Part shown: positions 16,647 to 27,096 of the stretch, one piece after another
How the letters are laid out: each line of letters starts with the position of its first letter
Numbering within the stretch: position 1 is the first letter of the stretch
Assembly: GCF_014596085.1 (NCBI RefSeq)
Contig: NZ_JACCJY010000027.1
Span: 26,476 to 90,475, forward strand
DNA length: 64,000 nucleotides
Direction of reading: 5' to 3'
From: Azospirillum tabaci
GTDB taxonomy: Bacteria; Pseudomonadota; Alphaproteobacteria; Azospirillales; Azospirillaceae
Made by a program: the position numbers and the translations under genes
Notes under the pieces: generated by a model
Told to the model about the DNA's origin: nothing
Databases searched by the model: none
The model's input: the letters and a program-made list of their open reading frames with translations, nothing else

Positions 16647-17347
16647 GCCGAGGCCGCGGACAGCGCCCCCGTCAGGTCGCCGAAGCGCTCCAGGATGCCG
16701 TCGTGCGGAAGGCTGTCGAGCGGCACCCGCGCGTAGCCGTAGCGCAGCACCAGCACCCCTGCCACGGCGGCGGCGCGGGCGGCGGCGACGTCATGCTCGT
16801 TGTCGCCGACGAAGACGGTCTCCTCGGGCCGGACATCCATCAGGGCGAGCAGGCCGAGCACCGGCTCCGGCGAGGGCTTGCGGCTGGGGAAGCTGTCCCC
16901 GCCGACCACCGCCGTGAAACGGTCCGCGATGCCTAGATCGGCCAGCAGCCGCCGGGTCGCCGCCATCGGCTTGTTGGTGCAAACACCCAGCCTCAGCCCA
17001 GCCTCGGACAGCGCCGTCAGCGTCTCCGCCACGCCGGGATAAAGCGCGCTGTGGGCGCTGGGGTCGGCCTCGTAAATGGCGAGGAAGCGGCGGGTATGGG
17101 CCGCCGTCTCCTCCGGTCCGGGCAGGCCGCCGGTGGCGGACAGGACCCGCTCCACCAGCTTGGCCACCCCGTCGCCGATGAAGGAGCGCACCGCCGGCAG
17201 ATCGACCGGCGGGCGGCCCAGCTCGGCCAGAAGGACGTTGGAGGCGTGCATCAGGTCGGCGGCGCTGTCCACCAGCGTGCCGTCGAGATCGAAGGCGACA
17301 GCACGAATGGGGGCGCGCAAAGAAGCGCGGTTGGGAAGGCTGGTCAC
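16640..17347 (-). CDS. HAD-family phosphatase, phosphoglycolate phosphatase-like (Gph)
   Basis: A 235-residue HAD hydrolase with motif I DLDGTLVDS, motif II region VCTNKP, a conserved Lys in SRKPSPEP and motif III VGDNEHD. These match the Gph/phosphoglycolate phosphatase group with a C1 helical cap. I chose GTG 17347: AGGAG overlaps the stop of the ABC ATPase 13 bases upstream, while longer frames would run into that gene. It probably removes phosphate from a small phospho-acid. Co-transcription with a transporter suggests a role with imported substrate rather than only in photorespiratory-type repair. Confidence 0.85.
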   Translation of the reverse strand: MTSLPNRASLRAPIRAVAFDLDGTLVDSAADLMHASNVLLAELGRPPVDLPAVRSFIGDGVAKLVERVLSATGGLPGPEETAAHTRRFLAIYEADPSAHSALYPGVAETLTALSEAGLRLGVCTNKPMAATRRLLADLGIADRFTAVVGGDSFPSRKPSPEPVLGLLALMDVRPEETVFVGDNEHDVAAARAAAVAGVLVLRYGYARVPLDSLPHDGILERFGDLTGALSAASAC

Positions 17348-17360
17348 CGGGGTGCGACTC

Positions 17361-18476
17361 CTATCGGCGCAGGAAGCGGGCCTTGTCGGCCGCGAGGTCG
17401 AGGGTGATCGGGGTGTCGGTCGGCAGCAGCGCGTCGCCGGCCTGGTGCGGGGCGTCAACCTGAACCTGCTGCCCGCCGATGTCCACCGCGTAGCGGATCG
17501 AGGCGCCCAGGAACTCGCGATGCCGCACCACGCCCATCAGCCGGACATGGCCCGCGCGCGGCGGCCCGCCATCCTGGCGGATAAACAGGTTTTGCGGCCG
17601 GAACATCAGCTTGCCCTCGGCCCCCGGCTCCACGCCGTGCGGCAGCGGGATCGGCACGCCGCCGCCCATGACGAAGGCCGTGCCGCCGTCCACGGCGCGC
17701 ACCTGCCCCTCCAGCACGTTGGCGGTGCCGAGGAAGCCGGCGACGAACAGGTTGGCCGGGTGGTCGTACAGCTCCTGCGGGGTGCCCACCTGCTGGACAA
17801 TGCCGTCCTCCATCACCGCGATGCGGTCGCAGATGGTGTTGGCCTCCTCCTGGTCGTGGGTGACGAAGATGGTGGTCAGCCCCAGCTTGCGCTGAAGGCT
17901 CAGCAACTCCTGGCGCATCTGCACGCGCAGCTTGGCGTCGAGGTTCGACAGCGGCTCGTCCAGGAGCAGCACCTTCGGCTTGATCACGATGGTCCGGGCC
18001 AGCGCGACGCGCTGCTGCTGGCCGCCCGAAAGCTGCGACGGACGGCGGTCGGCCAGATGCTTCAGCCCGACGAGGTCGAGCGCCGCGTCCACCCGCCGCT
18101 CGATCTCCGCGCGCGGCACGCGCCGCTCCTCCAGCCCGAAGGCGACGTTGCGGCGCACCGTCATGTGCGGCCACAGCGCGTAGCTCTGGAACACCATGCC
18201 GACGTCGCGCTTGTGCGCCGGCAGGCCCGAGATGTCGCGCCCGCCGATCGTCACCGCCCCGCGCTGCGCCGTGTTGAAGCCGGCGATCAGCCGCAGCAGC
18301 GTGGTCTTGCCGCAGCCCGACGGGCCGAGGAAGGCGAAGAACTCGCCCGGCTTGATGTCGAGATGGATGTCCTTCAGCACGCGGTGGCTGCCGTAGGAGA
18401 GGTCCACGCCGTCGATGCGGACGCCGACGCTCTGCATCCCGGCGGCCAGGGAGGTGGGGGAGAATTGATGGTTCAT
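17361..18476 (-). CDS. ABC transporter ATP-binding protein (Fe3+/sugar-phosphate type, FbpC/AfuC-like)
   Basis: A 371-residue ATPase from ATG 18476. It has Walker A GPSGCGKT, Q-loop MVFQSYALWPHMTV, signature LSGGQQQR, Walker B VLLLDEP and switch His in FVTHDQEEA. A C-terminal TOBE-like regulatory domain covers about 270-371. The frame is open far upstream, but that part overlaps the permease and is not used. It energises import through the fused permease encoded 14 bases upstream. Iron (FbpC) and sugar-phosphate (AfuC) ATPases are the closest types; the adjacent PgtABC-like regulators favour a phosphorylated substrate. Confidence 0.92.
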   Translation of the reverse strand: MNHQFSPTSLAAGMQSVGVRIDGVDLSYGSHRVLKDIHLDIKPGEFFAFLGPSGCGKTTLLRLIAGFNTAQRGAVTIGGRDISGLPAHKRDVGMVFQSYALWPHMTVRRNVAFGLEERRVPRAEIERRVDAALDLVGLKHLADRRPSQLSGGQQQRVALARTIVIKPKVLLLDEPLSNLDAKLRVQMRQELLSLQRKLGLTTIFVTHDQEEANTICDRIAVMEDGIVQQVGTPQELYDHPANLFVAGFLGTANVLEGQVRAVDGGTAFVMGGGVPIPLPHGVEPGAEGKLMFRPQNLFIRQDGGPPRAGHVRLMGVVRHREFLGASIRYAVDIGGQQVQVDAPHQAGDALLPTDTPITLDLAADKARFLRR

Positions 18477-18490
18477 GGTGGCGGTTCCCC

Positions 18491-20203
18491 TCAATGGTCC
18501 TGGCCGCGCTCGCGTCGGCCCCGCTCGATGATGACGTGCGACAGGTAGGTGCCCAGCCCGACGATGACGACGGCGAAGACGCCCAGCGCCGCCCCCGGAC
18601 CGCGCCCGGCCGCCGACTGCATGTAGACGTAGAGGCCGTAGGCGAGCGGCGCGTCGCTCTGCGAATGGACCAGCATGATGGTCGCCGACAGCTCGACCGC
18701 CGCCGTGGCGAAGCTGGTGACGAAGCCGGCCAGGATGCCGCCGGACATCAGCGGCACGACCACCCGGCTGATGGTGCGCAGCTTGGTGGCGCCCAGATTC
18801 TCCGCCGCCTCCTCCAGCGAGTTGCTGACCTGCTGCAGGGCCGCGGTGCAGGCGCGCAGCGCGTAGGGCAGACGGCGGATCGCCAGCGCGAAGACCAGGA
18901 TCAGCCAGAAGCCCGACAGCGGCTGCCCGGTGAAGGGCATGGGCACGTCGTAGAAGCTGCGCAGATAGCCGATGCCCAGCACCACGCCCGGCACCGCCAG
19001 CGCCGCCATGGCGACATAGTCCAGCCACTGCCGGCCGGGCAGCTTGGTGCGCAGCACCAGATAGGCGATGGCCGTGCCGATCACCACGTCGAGCAGCGCG
19101 GCCAGCGAGGCGTAGAGCAGCGTGTTGGTGATGTACTGGCCGCTTTCCAGGAAGACGGTCCCGTAATGCTTCATCGTGAAGGCGTCGGGGAACGGGCTGA
19201 AGGACCAGATCGTCGCGAAGGACAGCAGCGTTAGGCCGATGTGCGGCGCCAGCACCAGAACCAGGATCAGCAGCACGACGGCGTAGGCCGCGACCAGCTC
19301 CAGCGGCTTCATGCGCCGCCGCGCTAGACCGCCGCCGCCGCGCTGGACGGTCGCGTAGTCCTTGCCCTTCATCGCCAGCGCCGACACCCAGAGGGCGAGC
19401 AGTGAGCAGACGATCAGCACCACCGAGATCACGTAGCCCATCGGGTCGGCGATGCCGATGGAGGAGATGCGCAGGTAGGCCTGCGGCGCCAGCATGTCGT
19501 TGACGTTGAGCAGCAGCGGTGTGCCGAGGTCGTCGAACACCTTGATGAAGACCAGCGACGCGCCGGCGACGTAGCCCGGCATGGCCAGCGGGAAGACGAT
19601 GCGGCGGAACAGCCGGAAGCCATGGCAGCCGAGGTTCTGCGCCGATTCCTCCATCGCCCGGTCGATGTTCTTCAGGCTGGCCGACAGGTTGATGAGGATG
19701 AACGGGAAATAGTGGATGCTCTGAACGAAGATGACGCCGTTCAGCCCCTCCATGAAGGGGATCGAGATGCCGAAATGATCGCGCAGCAGCAGGTTGACCG
19801 TGCCGTTGCGCCCGAACAGGAGCTGCATCGCGACAGCACCGATGAAGGGCGGCATGATCAGCGGGATGATGCCCAGGCTCTGGATCAGCACGGCACCGCG
19901 AAACTCGAACCGCGTCGTCAGATAGGCCAGCGGCAGGGCCAGCGCGCTCGCCACCACCACCGACATGGCGGAGACGTAGAAGGAGTTCCAGAAGGACCGC
20001 ATGAACAGGTCGTTGCGGAAGAAGTCGGCGAAGTTGATCAGGGTGAAGGATCCGGTCGTCTTGTCCTGGAAGGCGACGAAGATGACCTGGACGACCGGCA
20101 CGACGAGGAACAGCAGCAGGAACAGCGCGATCAGCACAGCCGCCACCGCCGGCCCCGGCCGCACGCGCGCGATGCTTTCGCGCGTGAGCGCAAGAGACGT
20201 CAT
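18491..20203 (-). CDS. ABC transporter permease with two fused halves (FbpB/AfuB-like)
   Basis: A 570-residue inner-membrane protein with about twelve hydrophobic helices. It contains two binding-protein-dependent permease modules. Each has its own coupling loop with the ATPase: NLGCHGFRLFRRIVFPLAMPG in the first half and NLGATKLRTISRVVVPLMSGG in the second. The doubled architecture replaces the usual two permease subunits. It is encoded 75 bases after the binding protein, separated by a strong hairpin that may reduce its expression relative to that gene. Confidence 0.92.
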   Translation of the reverse strand: MTSLALTRESIARVRPGPAVAAVLIALFLLLFLVVPVVQVIFVAFQDKTTGSFTLINFADFFRNDLFMRSFWNSFYVSAMSVVVASALALPLAYLTTRFEFRGAVLIQSLGIIPLIMPPFIGAVAMQLLFGRNGTVNLLLRDHFGISIPFMEGLNGVIFVQSIHYFPFILINLSASLKNIDRAMEESAQNLGCHGFRLFRRIVFPLAMPGYVAGASLVFIKVFDDLGTPLLLNVNDMLAPQAYLRISSIGIADPMGYVISVVLIVCSLLALWVSALAMKGKDYATVQRGGGGLARRRMKPLELVAAYAVVLLILVLVLAPHIGLTLLSFATIWSFSPFPDAFTMKHYGTVFLESGQYITNTLLYASLAALLDVVIGTAIAYLVLRTKLPGRQWLDYVAMAALAVPGVVLGIGYLRSFYDVPMPFTGQPLSGFWLILVFALAIRRLPYALRACTAALQQVSNSLEEAAENLGATKLRTISRVVVPLMSGGILAGFVTSFATAAVELSATIMLVHSQSDAPLAYGLYVYMQSAAGRGPGAALGVFAVVIVGLGTYLSHVIIERGRRERGQDH

Positions 20204-20239
20204 GGTTCAGCCCAATGGTATCGGGGGAGAAGGCGAGGC

Positions 20240-20262
20240 GGGGCGCCCGCGCGGGGCGCCCC
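20240..20262 (-). promoter_or_regulatory. Intercistronic hairpin between binding protein and permease
   Basis: A 9-base perfect stem, GGGGCGCCC (20240-20248) and GGGCGCCCC (20254-20262) with loop GCGCG, and no T tract. Such structures after binding-protein genes usually stabilise the upstream mRNA or partly attenuate the membrane-component genes. That role is inferred here. Confidence 0.6.
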
Positions 20263-20278
20263 TTCCGTCACGCTCGGG

Positions 20279-21625
20279 TCAGCGGGCCAGCGCCAGGGCC
20301 TCTTCGGCCTTCTTGCGGGCGGCGGCGTAGTTGTCCTTGGCGAAGGCGGCCCACTTCTGCTCCACCTGCGCCTGACGCTCCGGCACGGCGTCGGTGGCGC
20401 TCTTGCGCTCCACCGTGAAGGCGCCGGCGAGCTGCGGGTCGGCGGCCTCCTGGGCGGTCACCGGCATGGCGGCGACGAGGTCGCGCGCCTCGGCCAGCAG
20501 CGCCTTGCCCTTGTCGTTGGGCTTCTTGGCCAGCGCGGCGTCGGCCTGATGGATGGCGCGGGTCGCCGCCTTCAGCCCGTCGAGCTGGAAGGTGATGAGC
20601 TGGTCGAACAGCGCGTCCACCACGTTGTAGCGGGCCTGCGACACCTCGACGTCGAAGTTCACCTGCGAGCCCAGCGAGGTGTCCTTGAACGGGTTCGGGT
20701 AGTCGGCCGGCGCCTTGGCGTAGGTGGCCGGGTTGACCGGCAGGCGGCGGATCGCCGGCTGCAGCAGCACCTCCTGGCCCTCCGGCGACAGGATGAAGTC
20801 GACGAAGGTCTCGGCGGCGACCTTGTTGGGGGCGTTCTTCACGATGCCGATGTTGGCCGGCACGATGGTGGTGACCGTCGGATAGACGAACTCCACCGGG
20901 AAACCCGAGGCCTGGGACGACAGCGCGAAGAAGTCGATCACGATGCCGACGCCGAAGCTGCCGGAATTCACGCCGTCCGGCACGCCGAAGCTGCGCTCGG
21001 TGATGGTGCGGTAGTTGCCGGCGATCTCCTTGTTGGTCCGCCAGCCCTTCTCCCAGCCCTCGCCCTGGAGGATGGTCTCGATGGTCAGGTGCGTCGTGCC
21101 GGAGCGCGACGGGGCGGAGATGGCGACGTGGTCGTAATAGACCGGCTTGGCGAGGTCCGACCACTCCTTGGGGGCCGGCAGGTCGTTGGCCTTCATGTAG
21201 CGGCTGTTCCACATGATGCCGTAGCCCGAAGCGGCGAAGCCGGCGTACATGCCTTCCGGGTCATTGATCGGGTAGGCGCCGACCTTGTCTGGAATGCCCT
21301 CGACCTTCGGCTTGTAAGCTTGCAGCAGGTTGGCGCCCTTCAGAACCTCGAAGGCGTCGGGGGCGGAGGCCCAGAACAGGTCGGTGCCGTTGTTCGAGGC
21401 CGTCTCCTGGAGATACTTCACGCCCGCGTTGGTGTTGCGGTTCAGAACCTCCAACGTGACCTTCGGATAAGCCTTCTGGAAGGCCTGCTGGAAGGCGCTG
21501 GTCAGGTCCTTCGGAAAGGAGGTGACGACCACCAGCTTGCCCGACGGGTCCTGGGCGAAGGCGGCGGTGCTGGAAGCGAGCATGACGGCCAGGGCGGCCG
21601 CGACGCCGTGCAGCGTGCGAGACAT
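20279..21625 (-). CDS. Periplasmic substrate-binding protein of the ABC transporter
   Basis: A 448-residue protein starting at ATG 21625 with GGAGG upstream. A Sec signal peptide (HGVAAALAVMLASSTAAFAQ) is followed by an extracellular solute-binding fold: LVVVTSFPKDLTSAFQQAF, GTDLFWASAPDAFEVLKGA and SAPSRSGTTHLTIETILQGEGW. It is clearly paralogous to the sensor protein at 25603-26994, sharing WASAPDAFEVLK, APSRSGT and the INDPxG segment. A helical C-terminal extension (about 340-448) goes beyond the standard SBP. Preceded by a sigma-54-type promoter. Substrate is inferred to be a small phosphorylated organic acid. Confidence 0.9.
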   Translation of the reverse strand: MSRTLHGVAAALAVMLASSTAAFAQDPSGKLVVVTSFPKDLTSAFQQAFQKAYPKVTLEVLNRNTNAGVKYLQETASNNGTDLFWASAPDAFEVLKGANLLQAYKPKVEGIPDKVGAYPINDPEGMYAGFAASGYGIMWNSRYMKANDLPAPKEWSDLAKPVYYDHVAISAPSRSGTTHLTIETILQGEGWEKGWRTNKEIAGNYRTITERSFGVPDGVNSGSFGVGIVIDFFALSSQASGFPVEFVYPTVTTIVPANIGIVKNAPNKVAAETFVDFILSPEGQEVLLQPAIRRLPVNPATYAKAPADYPNPFKDTSLGSQVNFDVEVSQARYNVVDALFDQLITFQLDGLKAATRAIHQADAALAKKPNDKGKALLAEARDLVAAMPVTAQEAADPQLAGAFTVERKSATDAVPERQAQVEQKWAAFAKDNYAAARKKAEEALALAR

Positions 21626-21664
21626 AGGATGGTTCCTCCCGGTGTTTTTTCTGCGCGTCCTATC

Positions 21665-21680
21665 AGCAATCCGCATGCCA
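21665..21680 (-). promoter_or_regulatory. Sigma-54 (-24/-12) promoter of the transporter operon
   Basis: Read on the minus strand: TGGCATG-CGGA-TTGCT, matching the sigma-54 consensus with GG and GC exactly 10 bases apart. The predicted start is about 30 bases before the binding-protein ATG (21625). The neighbouring operon encodes an NtrC-type activator able to use it. Confidence 0.75.
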
Positions 21681-21719
21681 GACCGTTCGCAGGCGAATTC
21701 ACTGGGGCCGCGCCGGAAG

Positions 21720-21765
21720 GATGGGTAACCCCGGTAACATCGGGCCTGTGCGATGGGTAACGGCG
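21720..21765 (-). promoter_or_regulatory. Possible upstream activator sites
   Basis: ATGGGTAAC occurs twice (21721-21729 and 21754-21762), 33 bases apart, about three helical turns. A related CCGGTAACATCG lies between them with a CATCG/CGATG dyad. They lie 40-100 bases upstream of the -24 element, where NtrC-type activators bind. Inferred binding sites for the response regulator. Confidence 0.5.
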
Positions 21766-21831
21766 GGAACGGGGCGGCGCATCACCCCTCCCCTTTCAGC
21801 CCCTCTTCCATCAAGGGAGGGGGACGTTGCG

Positions 21832-23185
<1,354 letters not shown>

Positions 23186-23193
<8 letters not shown>

Positions 23194-25606
23194 GGGTCAG
23201 GGTCAGCAGGAAGGCGGTTCCGCCGGGGCCGCTCTCGGCCACCGACAGGGCGCCGCCGAAGTCCCGCACGATGTTGTAGGAGATGGAGAGGCCGAGGCCG
23301 AGCCCGGCGCCCACCGGCTTGGTCGTGAAGAAGGGGTCGAACACCTGCCCGGCCACCGCGTCGGGAATGCCGGGACCGCTGTCCCGCACCGTGATCCGCA
23401 CGGTTCCCTCCGCCGCCTCCGCGGTGATGGCGATGCGGCGCAGCGGGGCGCCGGCCACGGCGTCCAGCGCGTTGCTCAGCAGATTGACCAGCACCTGCTC
23501 CAGCCGCACCTCCTCGGCGCGGACGCGCAGCGGCTTGCCGGGCCGGTCCTCCGGCAGATCCACCGCCAGCTCCACGGCCTCCTCGCGCAGCCGGTCGCCG
23601 AACAGCGAGAGAGCGCCCTGCACCACCGGCGCCAGCTCCACCGCCCCCAGCCGGGTGTCGGGGCGGCGGGCGAAGCGCTTCAGATGGTTGGTGATGTTGG
23701 CCATGCGGGCGGTCAGGTCGGCGATCTTGCCGAGGTTGCCCTCCGCTTCCGCGATCCGCCCGAGCGCGATCAGCTTGCGCCCGTTGTGGGCGTAGGAGCG
23801 GATGGCCGACAGCGGCTGGTTCAGCTCGTGCCCCACCCCGGCGGCGAGCTGGCCCAGCGCCGCCAGCTTGCCGGCCTGCACCAGCTCCGCCTGGGCGTCG
23901 CGCAGGTCGCGCTCGGCGCGTTGGTGCTCGGCGATGGCTTGCTCCAGCCGCGCGTTGGTGGTGCGCAGGTCAGCGGTGCGCTCCGCCACCGTGCGTTCCA
24001 GGATGTGCTGCGCCTCCACCCGCTCGGTCATGTCGGTCAGGGTGACGATGAAGCGTTGCTGCTGGCGCCGCCGAAAGGGCCGGATGCCCACCTGGACCGG
24101 CACCGGACGGCCGTCCGGCCGTCGCCCGGCGGTCAGAAGGGACAGGGAGGGTGCCGACTCGTCCGGGGCCTCGCGAGCCTCGCGGAAGAAATCCTCCACC
24201 CGCCGCGCGCCATCGGACTCCAGCCGGTCCGCCAGCCGCCCGTCCGCGATTCCGTCCGGGGCGGCGATCAGGGCGGCGGCCAGCGGGTTGACGAACTCGA
24301 TCGCCCCGTCGGCGTCCGTGGTCGCCAGCCCGGCCTGGGCGTTGTCGATGATGGCTTGGGCGTTGGCCTCCTCCACCGCGATGGCGGTGTCACGGAAGAC
24401 CAGCAGGGCCGCGGCCATCTGCGACAGCTCGTCGTTGCCGCCCAGCGGGATGTCCGCCTTCAGGTTGCCGGCGGCGATCTCGTGCGCCGCGCGGCCCAGC
24501 CGCGTCAGGCGGGAAATGATGCTGCGGTTGACGTACAGCCAGGCCACCAGCACCGCCACCAGCAGGCTGACCAGCGCGCTGGCCAGCAGGGCCGAGCGGC
24601 CTTCGGCGATGGCCTGGGCCGACCGCGCCGCGGCGGCGCGCGAGGTGGTTTCCACCGACTGCACCTGCTGGGCGATCAGACCGTTCAGCCGGGCCACCAG
24701 CGTCCGGTTCTCGGCCAGCAGGCCCTGCCCCTGGTCGGCCGCGGCCAGTTCCGCACGGCGCAGCTCCGGGACGCTGCCCTCGCCCCGGGCCAGCTCCAGC
24801 AGGCGGGCGACCAGCTGCGCCAGCGACACGCCGTCCGCCCAGTCCTCCAGCGTGGCAAGGTCGCGTTGCAGCCGGTCGGCCGTCTCCTCCAGGAATCCCG
24901 CGTTGTCGTCCAGCGCCTCGGTGGTGGCGAGAGTCGCGGCCCGCGCGATCAGCCCGACCGTAAGGTTGCCGTTCGCCCCGATCTGCAGCACCGCCTCGCT
25001 GCGCCGGCTCTCCGCGCGCAGGGTGCGGACCGCCTCGGCGGAGCGGGTGCCGGCCTCGACGAGGCCCAGCGCGCTTTGGATGTTGAAGCGGGCGTCGGTG
25101 ACCAGCGGCTCGATCTCGTCGAGGAAGTCGGCGTGCAGCCAGCGCAGCCGCTCGATGCCCTCCTGGTTGCGGCGGGCCAGCGCCAACCGGTGCCGCACGG
25201 TGGCGTCGAGGTCGGTCAGGTTGCGGCCGAGCGCGTCCACCATCGGGCGCAGCCCGGGGACGCCGCGCTCCCCTTCCGCCGCCAGCGCGCGGAGCGCGGC
25301 GAGCCGACGGCCCAGCGCATCGCGGATGGCCCCCAGTTCCTGCTCCGTCTGGGCGTTGGCGAGGATCGGCGCGGTGGCAATGATGCTGCCGCCCTCCTCC
25401 GCCAGACGCGCGGCAAGGCCCAGGGCGGGCAGATGACTCTCCGCGAACTCGTCCAGCGTGCCGCCCAGCCGGTCGTAGGACAGCCAGCCCAGCCCACAGG
25501 CGACCACCGATAAGGCCGCCACCGCGACGAAGGCCAGCAGCAGCCGTGCCCGGATGCCGAACCGCACGGGACCGGGAGCCCGCCCGGCAACGGCCTCCGC
25601 GGTCAC
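23186..25606 (-). CDS. Membrane sensor histidine kinase (PgtB-like)
   Basis: An 806-residue kinase. I chose GTG 25606, which overlaps the TGA of the upstream periplasmic sensor gene (GTGA). Two transmembrane helices (about 20-40, LLLAFVAVAALSVVACGLGWL; and about 345-365, ALVSLLVAVLVAWLYV) enclose a long helical periplasmic region. HAMP, a PAS-like domain and a coiled segment follow, then the kinase core with His in GVGHELNQPLSAIRSY and ATP-binding motifs LLSNALDAV, DSGPGIPD and GLGLGLSIS. It should receive the signal from the bound periplasmic sensor and phosphorylate the regulator encoded next. Confidence 0.93.
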
Positions 25607-26994
25607 GGCCAGACCCCCTCGCCGCCGGCCACGCGCAGGATGATCAGCGCGCGCTCCGCCAGGGCCAGCGCCTCGTCCAGCCGCTGCTGGGAGAAGGCCC
25701 GCCACGCGGCTTCCAGCTCCGCCTGCCGGCTGGACACGGGAAGCCCGCGCGCCGGCCGGCGCAGCGCCATGGAGAAGGCGGGGTCGGCGGCCTCCGCCGC
25801 GGAGACCGGGACCGCGGTGGCCGCCGCCCGCGCAGCGCGCAGCAGGTCCGCCGCGACCGGCTCGTGGCTGACGGAACCGTAAAGCGCGGACAGACGCGCC
25901 TCCCCCTCGTGAATCAGTTGCCAGACCCGGTTCAGCGTCTTGACCCGGAAGGTCACCAGCTCGTCGAACAGCAGGTTCACCAGCTCGTAGCGGGCGCCGG
26001 ACAGGGAGCGGTCGAACAGGAACAGGTCGTCCCCGGTCTCCGTCCGGTAGGGGTCGGGATAGCCGGCGGGGGCCGCCGCGTAGGCGTCGGGCCGCACCGG
26101 CAGGCGCTGGATGTCCGGGCGGACCAGCAGTGCCTGACCGGCCGGGGACAGCAGGAAGTCGATGAAGGCCCCGGCCCCGTCCGGGTTCGGCGCGCCGCGC
26201 AGCAGCGCCACGCTGGCGGGAAGGAACAGGCTGTCGGCGGGATAGGCAAAGCGCAGATCCTCCTCCTCCGATCCGGCGGACTGCCCGAGGAAGTCGATGC
26301 TCAGGCCGACGCCGAAGCGCCCTTTGGCGACTCCGTCCACCACGCCGTAGCTGCGCGCCGTCACGGTGGCGAGGTTGCCGGCGATCTCCAGCCACGTCGC
26401 CCAGCCGCGCTCCCATCCCTGCATCTGCAGCACGGTCTCGACCATCAGATGCATGGTGCCGGAGCGCGACGGAGCGGTGATGCCGAGATGCCGGGCGTAG
26501 ACGGGGCGGCGGAGATCCTCCCACCGCCTGGGCGTCGGCAGGCCGTGGCGGTCCAGGTAGCGCTGGTTCCACAGCAGCCCGTAACCCGACAGCGCGAAAC
26601 CGAGATAGGCGCCGTCCGGATCGTTGATCGGCTGGTTCCCGACCGTCGGCGGCGCCCCCGTCGGGCGCGGGGCGAGCGGCTGCAGGCGCTTGGCCGCCTT
26701 CAGCACCTCGAAGGCGTCGGGGGCGGACGCCCAGAAGACGTCGACGCCGTCGTCCGCCCGCTCCTGCAACTGGCTGATCGCGGCGGTGGTCTTGGTGTTG
26801 ACGATGCGCAGGCGCCAGTCCGGGTGCGCCGCCTCGAACGCCTCCCGCACCGGTTCGTAGAAGCCGGCGGGAAAGGACGTCAGCACCGTGACGGCGGTGC
26901 GGGTCTCCCGTCCGGCCGCGATCTCCGGCGGCAGGAAGGGGAGCAGCAGAAGAGCGGCGACGAGACGCTCGGCGAAGGCACGCAATCCGGTCAT
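25603..26994 (-). CDS. Periplasmic sensor, solute-binding-protein-like (PgtC-like)
   Basis: A 463-residue protein from ATG 26994 with an N-terminal signal (LVAALLLLPFLPPEIAAG). It has the same solute-binding fold as the transporter's binding protein (VTVLTSFPAGFYEPVREAF, WASAPDAFEVLKAAKRL, INDPDGAYLGFALSGYG, APSRSGTMHLMVE). Together with the downstream kinase and NtrC-type regulator it matches the Salmonella PgtC-PgtB-PgtA phosphoglycerate-sensing set, in order C-B-A with overlapping genes. It probably binds the transporter substrate and signals to the kinase rather than feeding the permease. Confidence 0.87.
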   Translation of the reverse strand: MTGLRAFAERLVAALLLLPFLPPEIAAGRETRTAVTVLTSFPAGFYEPVREAFEAAHPDWRLRIVNTKTTAAISQLQERADDGVDVFWASAPDAFEVLKAAKRLQPLAPRPTGAPPTVGNQPINDPDGAYLGFALSGYGLLWNQRYLDRHGLPTPRRWEDLRRPVYARHLGITAPSRSGTMHLMVETVLQMQGWERGWATWLEIAGNLATVTARSYGVVDGVAKGRFGVGLSIDFLGQSAGSEEEDLRFAYPADSLFLPASVALLRGAPNPDGAGAFIDFLLSPAGQALLVRPDIQRLPVRPDAYAAAPAGYPDPYRTETGDDLFLFDRSLSGARYELVNLLFDELVTFRVKTLNRVWQLIHEGEARLSALYGSVSHEPVAADLLRAARAAATAVPVSAAEAADPAFSMALRRPARGLPVSSRQAELEAAWRAFSQQRLDEALALAERALIILRVAGGEGVWP

Positions 26995-27096
26995 GGCGGG
27001 CGCCACTGTGCGGTGGCCTTCGTCCGTTTGTCCAACGGTTCCGTCACGCAGGCCCGCGCCAAGCCCACCCCTGCCGCAGGGGCGGCCGGCCCTCCC

